Part shown: one piece after another, positions 29,881 to 44,800 of the stretch
How the letters are laid out: each line of letters opens with the position of its first letter
How positions within the stretch are numbered: the first letter of the stretch is position 1
Assembly: GCF_018842675.1 (NCBI RefSeq)
Contig: NZ_JAGTWO010000004.1
Span: 1,116,001 to 1,180,000, forward strand
Source of the DNA: Candidatus Pantoea bituminis
GTDB taxonomy: Bacteria > Pseudomonadota > Gammaproteobacteria > Enterobacterales > Enterobacteriaceae
Reading direction: 5' to 3'
Length of the DNA: 64,000 bases
Program-made: the position numbers and the translations under genes
The notes under the pieces: generated by a model
Database searches by the model: none
Seen by the model: the letters and a program-made list of their open reading frames with translations, nothing else
Told to the model about the DNA's origin: nothing

Positions 29881-32800
29881 ATGGCAGAACTCACTCAAGG
29901 CCGAGTCGATATCATTTCTCGTGAAAACGGCACACTGATCTCTCAGTCCAACGGCGGTTTAACTCAAACAATTAACCTCGCAGAACCCAGCATAGTGCGC
30001 ATCAACGGCACGCGCGCCATGGTGGTTCAATACGAACGTCAGGGTGACGATCTTATTCTGCATATGCGCGACGGCAGCACCGTACGCTATCAGAAATTTT
30101 TCTTTGACGATGTCGAAGGCGAACACAGCGAACTGGTTTTTGATGATGGCGTAAATCCCCCGGAACACGCGCTGTTTCCCACCACAGCGGAAGGCACAGA
30201 CCTGGCCGCTGCGTCAGTTACACCTACCTATGAATCTCTCAACAGCGTGGATCCGCTGCTGCTGGCTGAAAATGCCAATATCTCAGCGGGTGTCTTAACC
30301 GCCGGCGGTTTAGGTGTGCTGGGTCTGGCGGGTATCGCCATCGGCGCAGCGGGCGGTGGTGGTGGCGGTGGCGGCGGTGGTGGCAATGACGGCGGCACAG
30401 ACAACCCTGCGCCAGGCACCCCGACTATCAGCATCAATCCCTTTGCCGGTGACAATGTGCTGGATAACGCGGAAAAAACCGCGACGCAAACCCTCAGCGG
30501 TAACACCACTAACGTGGAGGCGGGCCAGCTGGTCACCATCACGCTGGGCGGTCAGAACTACAGCGCCACGGTCGGTGCGGATGGCAGCTGGAGCATCAAC
30601 GTACCTGCCGATGCGTTAGCTGCATTAGCCGCGGGTAACACCAGCATCAGCGTTTCCGTTAACAACGCGGCGGGCACCGTAGCAACCAGCGATCTGGCGA
30701 TCACAGTGGAAGCGCCGCCTGTGACCGAACCCGGCACGCCAGTCATCAGCATCAATCCATTTGCGGGTGACAACGTGCTGGATAACGCTGAAAAGACGGC
30801 AACACAAACCATTAGCGGCACCACCTCTAACGTGGAGGCGGGCCAGCTGGTGACTATCACGTTGGGCGGACAAAGTTACAGCGCGACGGTGGGCGCAAAT
30901 GGCAGCTGGAGCGTAGGCGTTCCCGCTACGGCGCTGGCAGCGCTGGCAAACGGCGCGAATGTGATTAGCGTTACGGTTAATAATGCAGCCGGTACGCCAG
31001 CTGAGAGCAGTCTCAATATCACAGTGAATGGTGTGGACAGTGAGCCTGATTCACCGGTGATTAACATTGCTCTGTTTGCGGGCGACGATATCCTGGACAA
31101 CAGCGAGAAGGGCACAGCGCAAACACTTTCTGGCACAACCAGCGATGTTGAAGCGGGTCGAGTGGTGACGATCACCCTTGGCGAGCAAACCTTCTCCGCC
31201 ACGGTTAACGCCAATGGTAGTTGGAGTGTCACTATCCCGCCTGAGGTTTTGTCAGCACTGGCTGCAGGTTCAGTCACGATCACCGCGACGGTAAGCAACG
31301 CCGCAGGGATTGTAGTGACAGAAACGCGCGAAGTTTCTGTGGAAGCGCCAGGAATCCCTGCGGAGCCTGGCGTTACACTCACCACACCTTTTGGCGATGG
31401 CGTACTCGATCCGGGTGAAAAAGAGATTGCACAAACACTGAGCGGTTCTACCACCAATATCGAAGCGGGTCAGACAGTTACCGTTACGCTCAATGGCACA
31501 AATTATACCGCCTTGGTGGCTGAAGACGGCAGCTGGAGCGTGGTGCTTCCGGCTGACGCATTGGCTGCGCTGGCTGCGGGTAATGCCACGCTGACTATCA
31601 GCGTGACCACCGCGAACGGAACCGTGGTTAGCGAAGATTACAACTTCCTGGTCGGCACGCCAGCCGTAACGGAACCGACCATCACACTGGATAACTTCGC
31701 CGGTGACAACGTTCTCGATGAAACGGAAAAAGGTCTTGGGCAAGTTCTCAGCGGTACGACCACCAATGTTGAGGAAGGTCAGTTTGTCACCTTAACGTTG
31801 AACGGCCAGGTTTATAGCGCTGCCGTTGGCGCGGAGGGTAACTGGAGTATTACGTTACCGCCTGCGCTGTTGCAGTCGCTGGCAGCGGGAGAGTTGACGC
31901 TGGCCGTGAGTGTCTCGAATGCGTCTGGCGGCACCGCCACCGGAACGGTGGACGTCACAGTAGAAGCGGGACCGCCGACGATTGCGGCGGCAGTGTTTGC
32001 TGGCGATGGTGTGCTTGATGCCACTGAAGCGGCTGGCCCGCTGACGTTGAGTGGGACAACCACGGGCGTAGAAGCGGGAAATACCGTGTCAGTGACGTTC
32101 AACGGCAATAATTACACGGGCATCGTTGGGCCGGATGGCAGTTGGAGCATTGCGCTGCCTGATGGTGTCTTGGCCGATGTAGCGCCGGGCGCTGCATCGC
32201 TGGTGGTCATCGTCACCAATAATTCTGGCACCGAAGCCACGCAACAAATTAATTACACGGTTGCTGCGCCTGAGCCACAGCCAGGCGATCCGGTTATTAG
32301 CGTTGATGCTTTCACCGGCGATGATGTGCTGGATAACAGCGAAAAGGGCAGCGATCAAACCGTAAGCGGTACTACCACTGACGTCGAAGCCGGGCAAGTG
32401 GTCACGCTGACGCTCAACGGGCAAAGCTACAGCGGCACGGTGGAAAGTGACGGCGCATGGAGCATTAACGTTCCTTCTTCTGCGCTGACTGCATTGGCAA
32501 CCGGCACTGCGAGTTTCGCTGTCAGCGTGAGCAACGCGGCAGGAGATGTTGCCACAGTTACCCATGACGTCACTGTAAATGCCCCGTTGCCGACCCTTAG
32601 CGTGAATGCTTTTACTGACGACGGCGTGCTGGACGGCATCGAGCAGGGCAGCGATCAAACTCTGAGCGGCAACACCACCAACATTGAAGCGGGTCAAATC
32701 GTTACGGTCACGCTGGGCGGTGAATCGTTCACCAGCACCGTTGCCGCAGATGGCAGTTGGCGCGTGACTCTGCCAGCCGCTACCCTTGGCACGTTAGCGG

Positions 32801-35800
32801 AAGGCACTAACACCGCTTCGGTCAGTGTCACCAATGTGGCAGGTGAGACGGCCTCCAGTGATTACAACTTCACCGTTACGCTGCCAGTCACAGCCGAACC
32901 AACCATTACAGTGAACGCCTTCGCCGGTGATGATGTGCTGGATGTGGGCGAAAAAGCAGCAGCCAGACGTTGTCCGGTACCACTGAAAACGTTGAGCAAG
33001 GTGCAGTTGTCACCGTTAGCCTGGACGGCCAAAGCTGGAGCGCCACGGTCTCTGGCAATGGCAGTTGGAGCGTGAGCATTCCGGCTGAGGCGCTCGCCTC
33101 GCTGGCAGCAGGCAGTGCCACACTTGGCGTTTCTGTAGCCAGTGCTCAGGGCACTGCAACCGCGTCACGGACTTTCACTGTCGAAGCGCCGGATGGCGTA
33201 TTAACGGTGAATCCGATCAGTGATGACGGCTATTTGAATGCGGAAGAAACCGCCAGCCCGCTGCAAATTACCGGGCAGGCAGAGAATGTGGCAGAAGGCG
33301 CCGTTATCACGGTTAATTTCAACGGTACGGATTACAGCGGTACGGTTGACGCGCAAGGTAACTGGAGTGTCACCGTCCCTGCTGACGCGCTGACCGGCTT
33401 GCAAGATGGCATCCAAACCCTGCAAATCAGCGCAACGGACAGCAACGGTAATCCAGCCAGCAGCAGTGCAACGCTCAATGTTGTCGTAGAGAACATTCCA
33501 GATGTCAGCGTAGGCACATCAGTACTGACCGATGGCACGCTGGACGCCACGGATGCTGCCAGCGACCTCAATCTCAGCGGCAGTACTGGCGCAACCGGCG
33601 CAGGCCAGACGGTAACGGTGAATGTAGGCGGTACCGATTACTCCGCTACCGTGAGTGAAGATGGAAGCTGGACGCTAACGCTGCCAGCAGCAGATTTGCA
33701 GGCGCTGCCACAGGGCGCGAGCACCGTCACCATTACTGCCCGCGACGCAGCCAATAACACCAATGTTGAAACCCTGAACTTTACCGTCGATACCGGTCCG
33801 GGCACGCCAGCTGAACCGACTATCAGCGTTAACATCTTTGCTAACGATGATCTGCTGGATAACAGCGAAAAAGCCACCGACCAAACGCTCTCTGGATCGA
33901 CCACCAATGTCGAAGAAGGACAGGTAGTTACGCTTACGCTCAACGGACAAACTTACAGCGCACAGGTTGATGCTGAAGGTAACTGGAGCACCAGCGTGCC
34001 AACGGCTGACTTAATTGCACTGGCCGCGGGCACGGCAACGGTTGATGTGAGCGTCACCAACGTTGCTGGCGCAACCGCCACCAGCAGCCACGACTTTAGT
34101 GTTGCCCCAGCTGAAGGTCTGCCGGGCATCATCACCATCAGCGAACCCTTAAGCAGCGATGGCTATCTGAACGCTGACGACGCCACGCAAGATCTGATCA
34201 TCACCGGAACGGCTGTTGGCGTGGCGGAAGGCCAGCTGGTAACGGTGAGCTTCAATAATGTGAACTACAGCGGCAGCGTAGCGGCTAACGGAAGTTGGTC
34301 CATTACCGTGCCGTCTACCGCCTTTGCAAATATTGCTGATGGGCTGCAGCAGGTTATCGCCAGCGTGACGGATGCTAACGGCGCAGTGGTCAGCGATCAG
34401 GCTGGATTAACGGTTGCCGTTACTGCTCAACCGCAAGTTAATCTGGATGAAACCGCCTTCAGTGACGGTGTGCTAAGCGATGCCGAAGTCGGTAGCGATC
34501 AAATTCTTAGCGGCACGACGGGTTTGCCCAGTGCAGGACAGCGGGTTGAAGTCGAACTCAATGGAAAAATTTACAGCAGCGTAGTGAATGCGGACGGTTC
34601 CTGGAGCCTTTCGCTGCCTGCAACCGATCTCGCTTTGCTGGCTCAGGGCCCTAATAGCCTGACGGTTACTGTTACGGATGCCGCGAACAACAGCAACAGC
34701 GAAATCATCAATTTCACTGTGGACAGCCTGTTACCGGTGCTAAATCTTGGCCCTGTCGCGGGTGATGATGGGGTATTAAACAGTGAGGAAATAGCCAGCG
34801 GCCTGCCGCTTACCGGTTCAGGCTCTGCGCCGGGTGACGTGGTGACGGTGTCGCTTAACGGCGCAAACTATAGCGCGGTGGTAGGCAACGATGGCAACTG
34901 GACGGTAAACGTGCCGGCTGAAGCGTTGCAAACGCTGTCAGACGGCAGCAGTTATACCCTGACCGTTACCGTAAGCGATGCCATTGGTAACGTAATCAGC
35001 CAGTCACAAACGCTGACCGTGGATACGCTCGCCCCAGCAGGCAGCATCAATGCGCCTGGCGGGGACGGCATTCTGGGTGCCAATGATTTGTCAGAGCCGC
35101 TGATTCTCAGCGGCACCGGTTCACCGGGCGACAGCGTGACCGTTACGCTCAATGGCCAAAGTTATACCGCGATTGTCGCGGATAATGGTCAGTGGAACAC
35201 CTCTGTACCCACAGCCGATCTTGCCGCGCTCACCGATCCTTCTTATCCGGTTAGCGTGACAATTACGAATGCCGTGGGGAATAGCACCACGCAAGACACC
35301 ACATTGAACGTGGCGACGACGCCACCACCGCTGACGGTGGGTGATTTGGGCGGTGATGGTGTCATCAATGCGGGAGAGGCTCAGCAGCCGTTAATCGTGA
35401 CCGGCGTCGGTAGCAGCGGCGACACCATTACCGTGAGTCTGAACGGTCAAACCTATAGCACGGTTGTGGGCGATAACGGCAGCTGGAGCGTCAGTGTGCC
35501 TGCGGCGGATGTGGCGCAAGTGCCTAACGGGCCACAATCGGTTGCCGTCACGGCAACCGATGCCAACGGCAACACCACAACGGTTACTGATACGCTGGAG
35601 TTTGCGACTACGCCACCGCCAGCCACAGTGACGCAGCCTGCCAGCGATGGCTACATCAATATTGGTGAACACACCCAAGATTTAGAACTGAATGGCGCAG
35701 GCGGCACGCCAGGCAATAATGTCTCGGTGGTGTTTAACGGTGACACCTACACCACCACCGTTGGCAATGATGGTAACTGGTCGGTGACCGTACCGGCAGA

Positions 35801-38800
35801 AGCTGTCAGCCAGTTGGGTGATGGTATCTATCCCGTGACCGTCACCATCGATGATCAATATGGCAACAGCACCACCGTGGTCTCGGATGTCACCGTAGTA
35901 GCAGAAACCGCACGTACCTTAACCATTGCGCCGGTAACGGGTGATGATGTTATCGATCGCGCCGAGCAACTCAGCGATGTATTGATTACGGGTACAACAA
36001 ACGTACCCGCGGGACAGCCGGTACTGCTCTCAATTAACGGGCAAACTTATGATGGCGTCGTTCAGCCTGGCGGAAGCTGGAGCGTCACGCTGCCAGCCGG
36101 TTCGCTGGGCGGCGTTGGTACCAAAGCTTATACCGTTACCATTACTGATGCAGCAGGCAATCAGGCCACTGGCAATGGCGAACTTTCAGTCGTTACCACC
36201 GCCGATCCGGTGCTGGCGATTGCGCCCATCAGTGAAGACAACGCCTACAATGCCGCCGAATCGGCCAGCGATCTGATCATCAGCGGCAGTTCGGCGAATC
36301 TGCCCGCAGAGACTATCGTCACCGTTAATGTCGGCGGCGTGAGCTATTCCAGTGCGCTGGATGAAAGCGGCGGCTGGTCGATCACCGTACCGGCGGCGAT
36401 TGCCAGTGAGTTGGATCAGGGCAATCAGACTATTACAGTCACCGCGGGCGGCGTAGAGGTGACGCAAACCGTGCTGATTGCGACCACGCCATTAGCCGCA
36501 CCCGTTGTTGAAACGCCGTTTGATGACGGCGTGTTAAACAGCAACGAAGTGAATGTCCCTCAAACCCTGAGCGGCACCGCAGCGGCAGGGCAAACCGTCA
36601 CCGTCACGGTGGGGGATAATAGCTATCCCACCACGGTGGACCCGCAGGGGAACTGGAGCGTTAACATCCCACCGAGCGCGTTACAGGGGCTGGGACAAGG
36701 TGCTAACACGATTATCGTTACGGTCAGTGATGCGGCTGGCAATGCCACCAGCACCACCGTGCCGATCACGGTTGACACCGGTACGCCAACAGCAACCATC
36801 AACCCTGTTGCTGGAGACGGCATCATTAATGCGGCTGAAGCAGAAAATGATGTGCTGGTGCGCGGCAGTGCCGCACCTGGCAGCAGCGTCAGTGTGGAAC
36901 TGAACGGCGAAACTTACGCCGCCACGGTGGCGCAGGATGGCAGTTGGGTGGCCACCTTGCCAGCCGCCGATCTGCAAGCGCTGGCGGAGGGTCGCTACGA
37001 TCTGAACGTCACGGTGACGACAGCGAACGGCAATAGCGGCACCACCTCTTCCGCACTGACTATTGATACCACTGCGCCGACTTTCGTCTTTAATTCGCCA
37101 GCTGGCGATGGCGTTCTTAACGCCAGCGAACAGGCAAATGGTGTCACCTTCACCGGCAGCGGCAGCGCCGGCGATAACGTCAGTCTGACGCTGGATAATG
37201 TGACGTATACCGGCACGGTAGATGAAAACGGTCAGTGGGCGCTGGATATTCCTGCCAGCAACCTGGCGGGCCTCACTAATGGTAACTATCCCATTACGGT
37301 GATCGTCAGCGATGCTGCGGGCAATACCGCGAGCGAGACCCGTAATCTGACGGTTGATACCAGCGCTCCGCCATTGGTCGTCAACCCGGTTAGCGGCGAT
37401 TACAACCTTAACACCAACGATCTGACGCAACCGCTGACTATCAGCGGATCGGGTCAAAACGGCGATCAGGTGAGTGTGAACCTGAACGGTAAGTTTTACC
37501 GTACGCAGGTGGGTGTGAATGGATTGTGGTCGTTGCAAATTGCACCCACCGATCTACAAGCACTGCCGCCGGGTACGAATCCCCTGATGATTACCCTTAC
37601 GGATGCACAGGGCAACCAAACAACGGTCACCAGCGACCTGAATGTGGCGACCGATCCACTGGTGCTGCCGACCATTACGGTTGATAGCGCAGGCTTCGCC
37701 GGTGATGGCATCTTAAACGCCGCAGAACAGCAGCAACCGCAAACGCTGAGTGGTTCAACCACCAATGTTGAACAAGGCCAGCAGGTTTCCGTCACGCTGG
37801 AGGGTACAACCTACACCGGCGTAGTGGGCGCAAACGGTGAATGGAGCATTATTCTACCTCCGGCGGCGTTGGCAACGCTGGCTGACGGTAGCCAAACACT
37901 GACAGTGAATGTGATCAACGCCGTGGGCAATACCAGCAGCGGTGAAGCGACATTCACTGTTGATAGCAGCGTGGGTGGCGTGGCTTTGGCACCGGTGAGC
38001 GGCGATAACTATCTCAATGCCGCTGAAGTTGGCGGTGAGGTTACCTTTGGCGGTAGCACCAGCAACATTGCGGCGGGCAGCATCGTTACGGTGAACGTAA
38101 ACGGGGCGGATTATTCCACCACGGTCGGCGCAGAGGGAAACTGGACACTGACACTGCCTGCGGGCACCTTCAGCGACGTTGCGGAGGGTGCGCTGACTGT
38201 GACCACCACCGTCACCGATGCTAACGGCCTGACATTGGCCTCACAAACTGACACGCTGAACGTTCTAACCACCACGCCACCAGCTACCGCAGGTGTGGCG
38301 TTTGGCGATGGCATTCTCAATGCAGATGAAGCCGCTGCTAACGGGGCGATCAGCGGCACAACCGGCGTCGGCAATCCGGGCCAGGTAGTGACTATTTCCC
38401 TGAATGGCGTGGATTACAGTGGGCTGGCTGACGCAACAGGCGCCTGGCAGGTTTCGATCCCGGCCGAAGTGTTGGCAGCGCTGCCCAATGGCAGCACGCC
38501 ATACAGCGTCACCGTGACCGATATTGCTGGCAACAGCAGTAGCGCCCAAGGCACTTTTGAAGTCAATACGCTGCCGCCAGCGTTAACCCTGAATGAGCCA
38601 GCGGGCGACGGCATCCTCAATGCCACTGAAGTCACGCAGCCGCTGAATCTCACCGGCACCAGTGAAGGCAATGCGCTGATTTCAGCCACCTTCAATGGCA
38701 CCACTTACAGCGTTAACGCCGATGCAGACGGCAACTGGACACTGCCTGTACCGGCAGAAGCGTTTGCCGGAGTAGTCAACGGTAGCTATCCGCTGACCGT

Positions 38801-41800
38801 CACGGCCAGCAATGCGGCAGGTAATGTCACCACTGAAGTCAGCAGCTTAACGGTGAAAGCCGATGCTGCCAGCCTACCGACGTTGGCCCTGAATCCGTTT
38901 GCCGGTGACAACACGGTGGATGGCGCAGAACGACAAACCGATCAAATCCTTTCAGGAACCACCACGAACGTAGAGGCGGGCCAGATCGTGACGTTGACGA
39001 TTGGCGGTCAACCCTTTACTGGCGTTGTGCAAGCGAGTGGCGACTGGAGCCTGACTGTCCCTTCCGGTGTGCTGACGGCGTTAGCCGATGGCACGGCAAC
39101 TTATACAGTGGCCGTCAGTGATGTGGCGGGCAACGTGGCATCGGGTAATGTGACGATTACCGCTAACAGCACGGCATCTGGCCTGTCGCTGGATGCGCTA
39201 AGCGGTGATAACTATCTGAATCTGAATGAAAGCGCGGATCCGTTGATTGTGACGGGCACCTCGGCCAACGTCGGTGAAGGCGGCATCGTCACGCTGTTGC
39301 TGAACAACGTGGGCTACAGTGGCGTGGTCTCTGCGACAGGAACCTGGAATATTATTGTGCCTGCCGAGGCGCTGGCAAACCTGCCGGATGGACCACAGAC
39401 CCTGACGGTGACAGCAGCAGACTCAACGGGCGCAACCCTCAGCAGCACCGCCACGCTGAATGTGATCATCAATAACTTGCCTGATGCAGCCATAACCACG
39501 CAATTGGGTGGCGGTACGCTGAATGCCACGGATGTCGGCTCTGCGCAAACCCTGAGCGGCTCAACTGGCGTGACGGGCGATGGTCAAGCGGTCAGCGTGA
39601 CATTAAACGGCTCTGACTACAGCGGTACGGTCGATGGCAACGGCAACTGGAGCATCACGCTTCCTGCTGAGGCGCTGGATGCACTGGACGAAGGCACCAC
39701 GGATTATGTTGTCACGGTAAGTGATGCAGCAGGGAACACCAGCGCGGTAAACGGCAGCGTCGATATTGATCTCACACCACCCACCCTTACCCTGGGCGCG
39801 GTGGCGGGAGATAACGTCGTCAATGTGGCTGAAAGCGCTGAGGTCATTACCCTGACCGGTAACAGCGATGCAACGGGCCAAACGGTGACCATTACCTTGA
39901 ATAATCAGGTCTGGACCACCACCGTGGGTAACGATGGCAACTGGAGCCTGGATCTGCCCGCCGGTGTGCTGGCGGGTGTGCCTGCTGGTGCATACACGTT
40001 GACCGCCACGGTCAGCGATGCGGCAGGCAACAGTTTCACTGAAACGCGCGAGATCAATGTTGCCACTGGCGAGCTGGCGATCAGCATCGAACCGCCGTTT
40101 ACGGAGGGTTATCTGAGTCAGGCTGAGGCGGGGCAAAACCAAACGCTGAGCGGCACGACGGGCGTTACCGGTGAAGGACAAACCGTTACGGTAACGCTCG
40201 GAGGAACGGATTATCCTGCTGAAGTGGATGCCAATGGTAACTGGACGCTGACCTTAGAGAGCAGCGTGCTGCAAGGGCTTGATCAAGGTATCACGACGCT
40301 TGTGGTTAACGTTGCGGATGCCGCCGGCAATACAGGCAGCCTGGAAAGCAGCGTGACGGTTGATTTCGTTGCGCCAACGCTGACCGTTAATGACATCGCG
40401 GATGATAACGTCATTAACTCGATTGAAGTTTTGCAGGAAATTCCAATCAGCGGCACCGCGTCGTTAGCGGATGTCGGACAAACCGTGACCGTGACATTTA
40501 ATGGTCAGGCTTATCAAACGCTGGTGCTTTCAGATGGCACCTGGAGCGTGAATTTACCGGCCAGTGCAATACAGGGCTTAACGGATGGCGATTACCCGGT
40601 GGGGATCTCGCTGACCGATGCGGCGGGTAACACCACCAACATCAGCCAGACCGTGACGCGTGATGCCGATGCCGTTGATCTTCCTACCTTATCGGTGGGT
40701 GCGATCAGTGATGATAACTACGTCAATCGCGTTGAGGCAGGTGAGGCGCTGACGATCAGTGGCACCAGCACCAATCTGGCTGAAGGGCAACTTGTCACTG
40801 TCACGCTGAATGGTCAGAGCTACAGCGGGACAGTCGAGGCGAATGGTAACTGGACGGCGACAGTGCCCGCTGCAGATGTTGGCGCGCTGGCGGATGGTGA
40901 GCAGGTTATCGTGGTGACTGCCGCAGACAGTTCAGGTAATCCAGCCAGCAGCAGCAGCAGTTTTGTGGTGGTTGCCAGCGAGGCTGTTCAGCCCACGCTC
41001 AGCGTCAATGTGGTAGCAGGTGATGATGTGATCAACGCCAGCGAGGCGGGAGAAACCTTGGTGTTGAGCGGCGGCAGTACGTTACTGCTGCAAGGCACGG
41101 AAGTGACTGTCACGTTGAATGATATCGATTACAGCACCACCATTGATGCAAACGGAAACTGGAGCATTTCAGTGCCGGCTGACGTTGTCGCTGATCTACC
41201 GCAAGGGGCATTAACCCTGACGGTTACGGCGAATGATGAAGCGGGCAACCCGGCAAACATCAGCCACGATGTTACGGTGAACAGCGATCTGCCCGCCTTG
41301 AGTGGTATTTCACTCAGCGCAGGTGACACCTTAAATCTTGCCGAGTCGCTGCAGGATTTGGTGGTCAGCGGCACCACTGAAGCCAATCTTCCGGTTTCAG
41401 TGACGCTCAATGGCATCACTTACACCACCACAGCCGCAGAGAATGGCAGCTGGAGTTTGTCGATTCCTGCGGCCGATCTGCAACAGTTAGCGGATGGCGG
41501 AACCACCCTGAACATTGCGGTAACGGATGCCGATGGCAACACCGCCACCGATACCGCTGATCTTAACGTGGCCTTTAATACGCTGCCTACACTGACGCTG
41601 GAGCTGCCGTTTGGCGATGCCTTGCTCAGTCAAGCCGATGTGGGTATTGAACAAACGCTGAGCGGCACTTCCAGCGAACTCGCTGAAAATACGGTAATCA
41701 CCGTAGATATTGGCGAACTCAGTTTCACCACGCAGGTTGGCGCAGATGGCAACTGGAGTCTGACGCTGCCAGCCAATACGTTGACCGCTGTCGCTGATGG

Positions 41801-44800
41801 CATTACTCAGCTTACCGTAACGGCCAATGATGCAGCGGGTAACCCAGCACAAGCGTCTGCCAGTGTAGAAGTTCTTCAGACGCCGCCAGCGCTGCCAACA
41901 ATTGGCGAGACACAGTTTGGCGATAACGTGATTAACAGCACGGAAGCGGGAACGGTACAGTTGATTACCGGCACCATCGACGCCAGTGATGGGCAAACCG
42001 TGACGGTGAATGTGGATGGCAATCCACTCACAGTCACCGTTGATGCTAACGGTAACTGGACAGCCAGCTTGCCGCCAACGCTGATCGCCAGCCTGGGTAA
42101 CGGAACGCACACCCTCACCGTGGTCACTACCGACCGTGCCGGCAACACGTCCGAGGCAACACAAGACTTTACCTCGGCCATCACCGCCATAGCTCAACCC
42201 ACGCTCGATACACCGTTTGGCGATGGACGCATCAACGCTGACGAAGCCGCGGCAGATGGAAGCCTTACCGGCAATCTCAACATTGATAATGCAGCATCAG
42301 TGAGTGTCAGCCTGAACGGAACAGTTTACCCCGCCACGATTAATGGTGACGGTACCTGGTCACTGGAATTGCCCACAGAGTTGCTGCAAACGCTGCCCGA
42401 TGGCACCTGGCCAGTCACGGTAACGGTTACCGACAATGTCGGGAATACCGCCTCAATCGACGGCTCGGTGCAGGTGGTGGTGAACACCTTGCCAGACGTG
42501 ACCCTGAACCTGCCCTTTGGTAACGGTGCGCTGGATGCGACGGAAGCTGCAACCGCGCAAACGCTGAGTGGAACAACGGGTATCACGGGCGCAGGTCAGG
42601 CGGTCGGCGTGACCATTGAGGGCCTGAATAACGACCAGCCATTCAACGCCACCGTGCTTGAAGATGGCTCATGGACATTGACGTTAAGCCCCGCCGATTT
42701 GGCAACCCTGGCGAATGGCACGCACACCATCAGCGTTACGGCGACAGACATTGCGGGCAACAGCGACACGACATCACTGGATGTAATTACCGCTGTCACT
42801 GCTCCAGCACCGACCTTCGCGCCGAATCAGTTTGGCGATGATAACGTGCTCAACATCAGCGAGGCCGCCAATGGCCTGGCACTAACCGGTACCACAGGTA
42901 GTACCGGGGCCAATCAGGCAGTGAGTATCACGGTCGATGTTAACGGCACGCGTTATACCGGTACCGTGAGCGAGCAAGGTGAGTGGAACGTCAATATACC
43001 GGCAGGTGCGCTGAGTTCGCTGGGCAATGGCAGCCATACGCTGAACGTGACGGTAGTTGATGCCGCAGGTAACAGCGTGACGTCGCCGTTTACCTTTACT
43101 TCCGATCTCACCCCGCTGCGCCCAACGGTTGACGCACAGTTTGATGATGGCTTCATTAATGCGGCTCAAGCCGCAGAAGACTTCACGCTGAGCGGTACCA
43201 CCGGTAAAGCGGGAGCAGGTCAGACCGTGACTGTCACCATGGGCGATGAAAGCTATGCGGCAACGGTCGATGAAAACGGCGGCTGGACGGTGCTCATCAC
43301 GTCTGAAGAGCTGGCCGGTTTTGCAGATGGCAGTTATCCCGTTTCGGTGACAGCAACGGACGTTAACGGCAATACGGCGACGATCAGCAATACCTTGGTG
43401 GTCGATACCACGCCACCGACGATCACCGTTAATGCATTTGCTGGCGACAATGCGCTGAATTATGCCGAAAGTATCCAGCCACAAGTTCTGAGTGGCTCGG
43501 CAACGGGCGCGCAAACGGGTTCAGTGCTAACCGTGAGCTTAAACGGCACGGCGTTGGGTACGGCAACGGTAGGAAGTGATGGCACATGGAGCCTGACTTT
43601 AACGCCAGCGCAGTTGGCAACCTTCACTTCAGGTTCTAACACCGTCACCTTTACCGTTAGCGATCTGGCGGGTAACCCCGCGACGGAAACTGTCACCTAT
43701 GCAGTGGATCTCACACCGCCACCGGGACCATTGGTAACGCTGGGTGCAGTTTCTGGCGATAACATTGTCAGCACGGTTGATCAGGCGCAGGGATCGGTAG
43801 CCATCACTGGCACCTCCGCAAACCTGGGCGCGGGCGGCGTGGTTGAGGTGGTGATTGGCACAACAACCTACACCACAACCATTGATGGCAGCGGTAACTG
43901 GAGCACTTCCGTGCCGGCCACCGCTTTTGGCGATAGCGATGGAAACGTAGCGGTAACGGTCAATGCCAGCGGCGCTAACGGTTCTGTCACTACCGGCGGC
44001 AATGTGGTGGTTGATCTTACGCCGCCAACGTTGACGATTAACAACTTCGCCACTGACAACGTGGTCAACGCCAATGAAAGCGAGGTACGTCAATCCATCA
44101 GCGGGACGGCTTCCACTTCGGAAGTGGGGCGCACCGTGGTGGTCACGCTCAATGGCAAAACCTACAACGCCATTGTGCAGGGTGACGGTAGCTGGTCTAC
44201 CAATGTTCCCGCAGCGGATATGCAGGCGCTGGCTGACGGTTCGCAAACTATCACCGCTCAGCTCAGCGATGCGGCAGGTAACGTTACCAATGCCAACGAA
44301 GCTATCACTGTAGATACCTCAGCACCGCTGATTGAGCTGGACGCGTTCCTGGGTGACAACCTGATCAACGCCGCCGATATTCTGGCAACGCAGGTGTTAA
44401 CCGGCAGAGCACCTGGCGCAGAAGGCGAAACCGTTTATCTCTATGCTGGCGACAGCGCGCCCCTTGCCTCGGCGGTGGTGGCTGCTGATGGCACGTTTAG
44501 TCTGGATCTCTCGCCACAGGTGCTGGGCAGCCTGACGGAAGGCGCGCTGGTGTTTGGCGTGCGTGTCACTGATGACGCTGGCAACCAAACGGATGCCACA
44601 TTGACCGTTAACAAAGTGGTCAACGCAGCGCTGAATCTGGTGGTCGACTCGGTGTTTGGCGACGGAACCTTGAGTGCCGTCGATACCACTGTCGCACAGA
44701 TCATCAGCGGTACTGCAGAATCGGCTGGCGTTGGAGCGATCGTCTCCGTGGTCGTGGGCGGCACTTCGCTCACTGCATCGGTGGGTCAGGATGGCAAATG

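Noticed and set aside
32089..32697. Long minus-strand open frame (~200 codons) opposite the adhesin gene, and many like it between 30 and 48 kb
   Set aside because: They recur at the repeat spacing and encode low-complexity Val/Thr/Ser/Ala or His/Arg-rich peptides. They are shadows of the codon pattern of the Ig repeats.
29881..33075. A separate 1,064-residue adhesin preceding a 5,048-residue one
   Set aside because: The break falls inside repeat 9 without any intergenic signal. One added base gives a continuous repeat.
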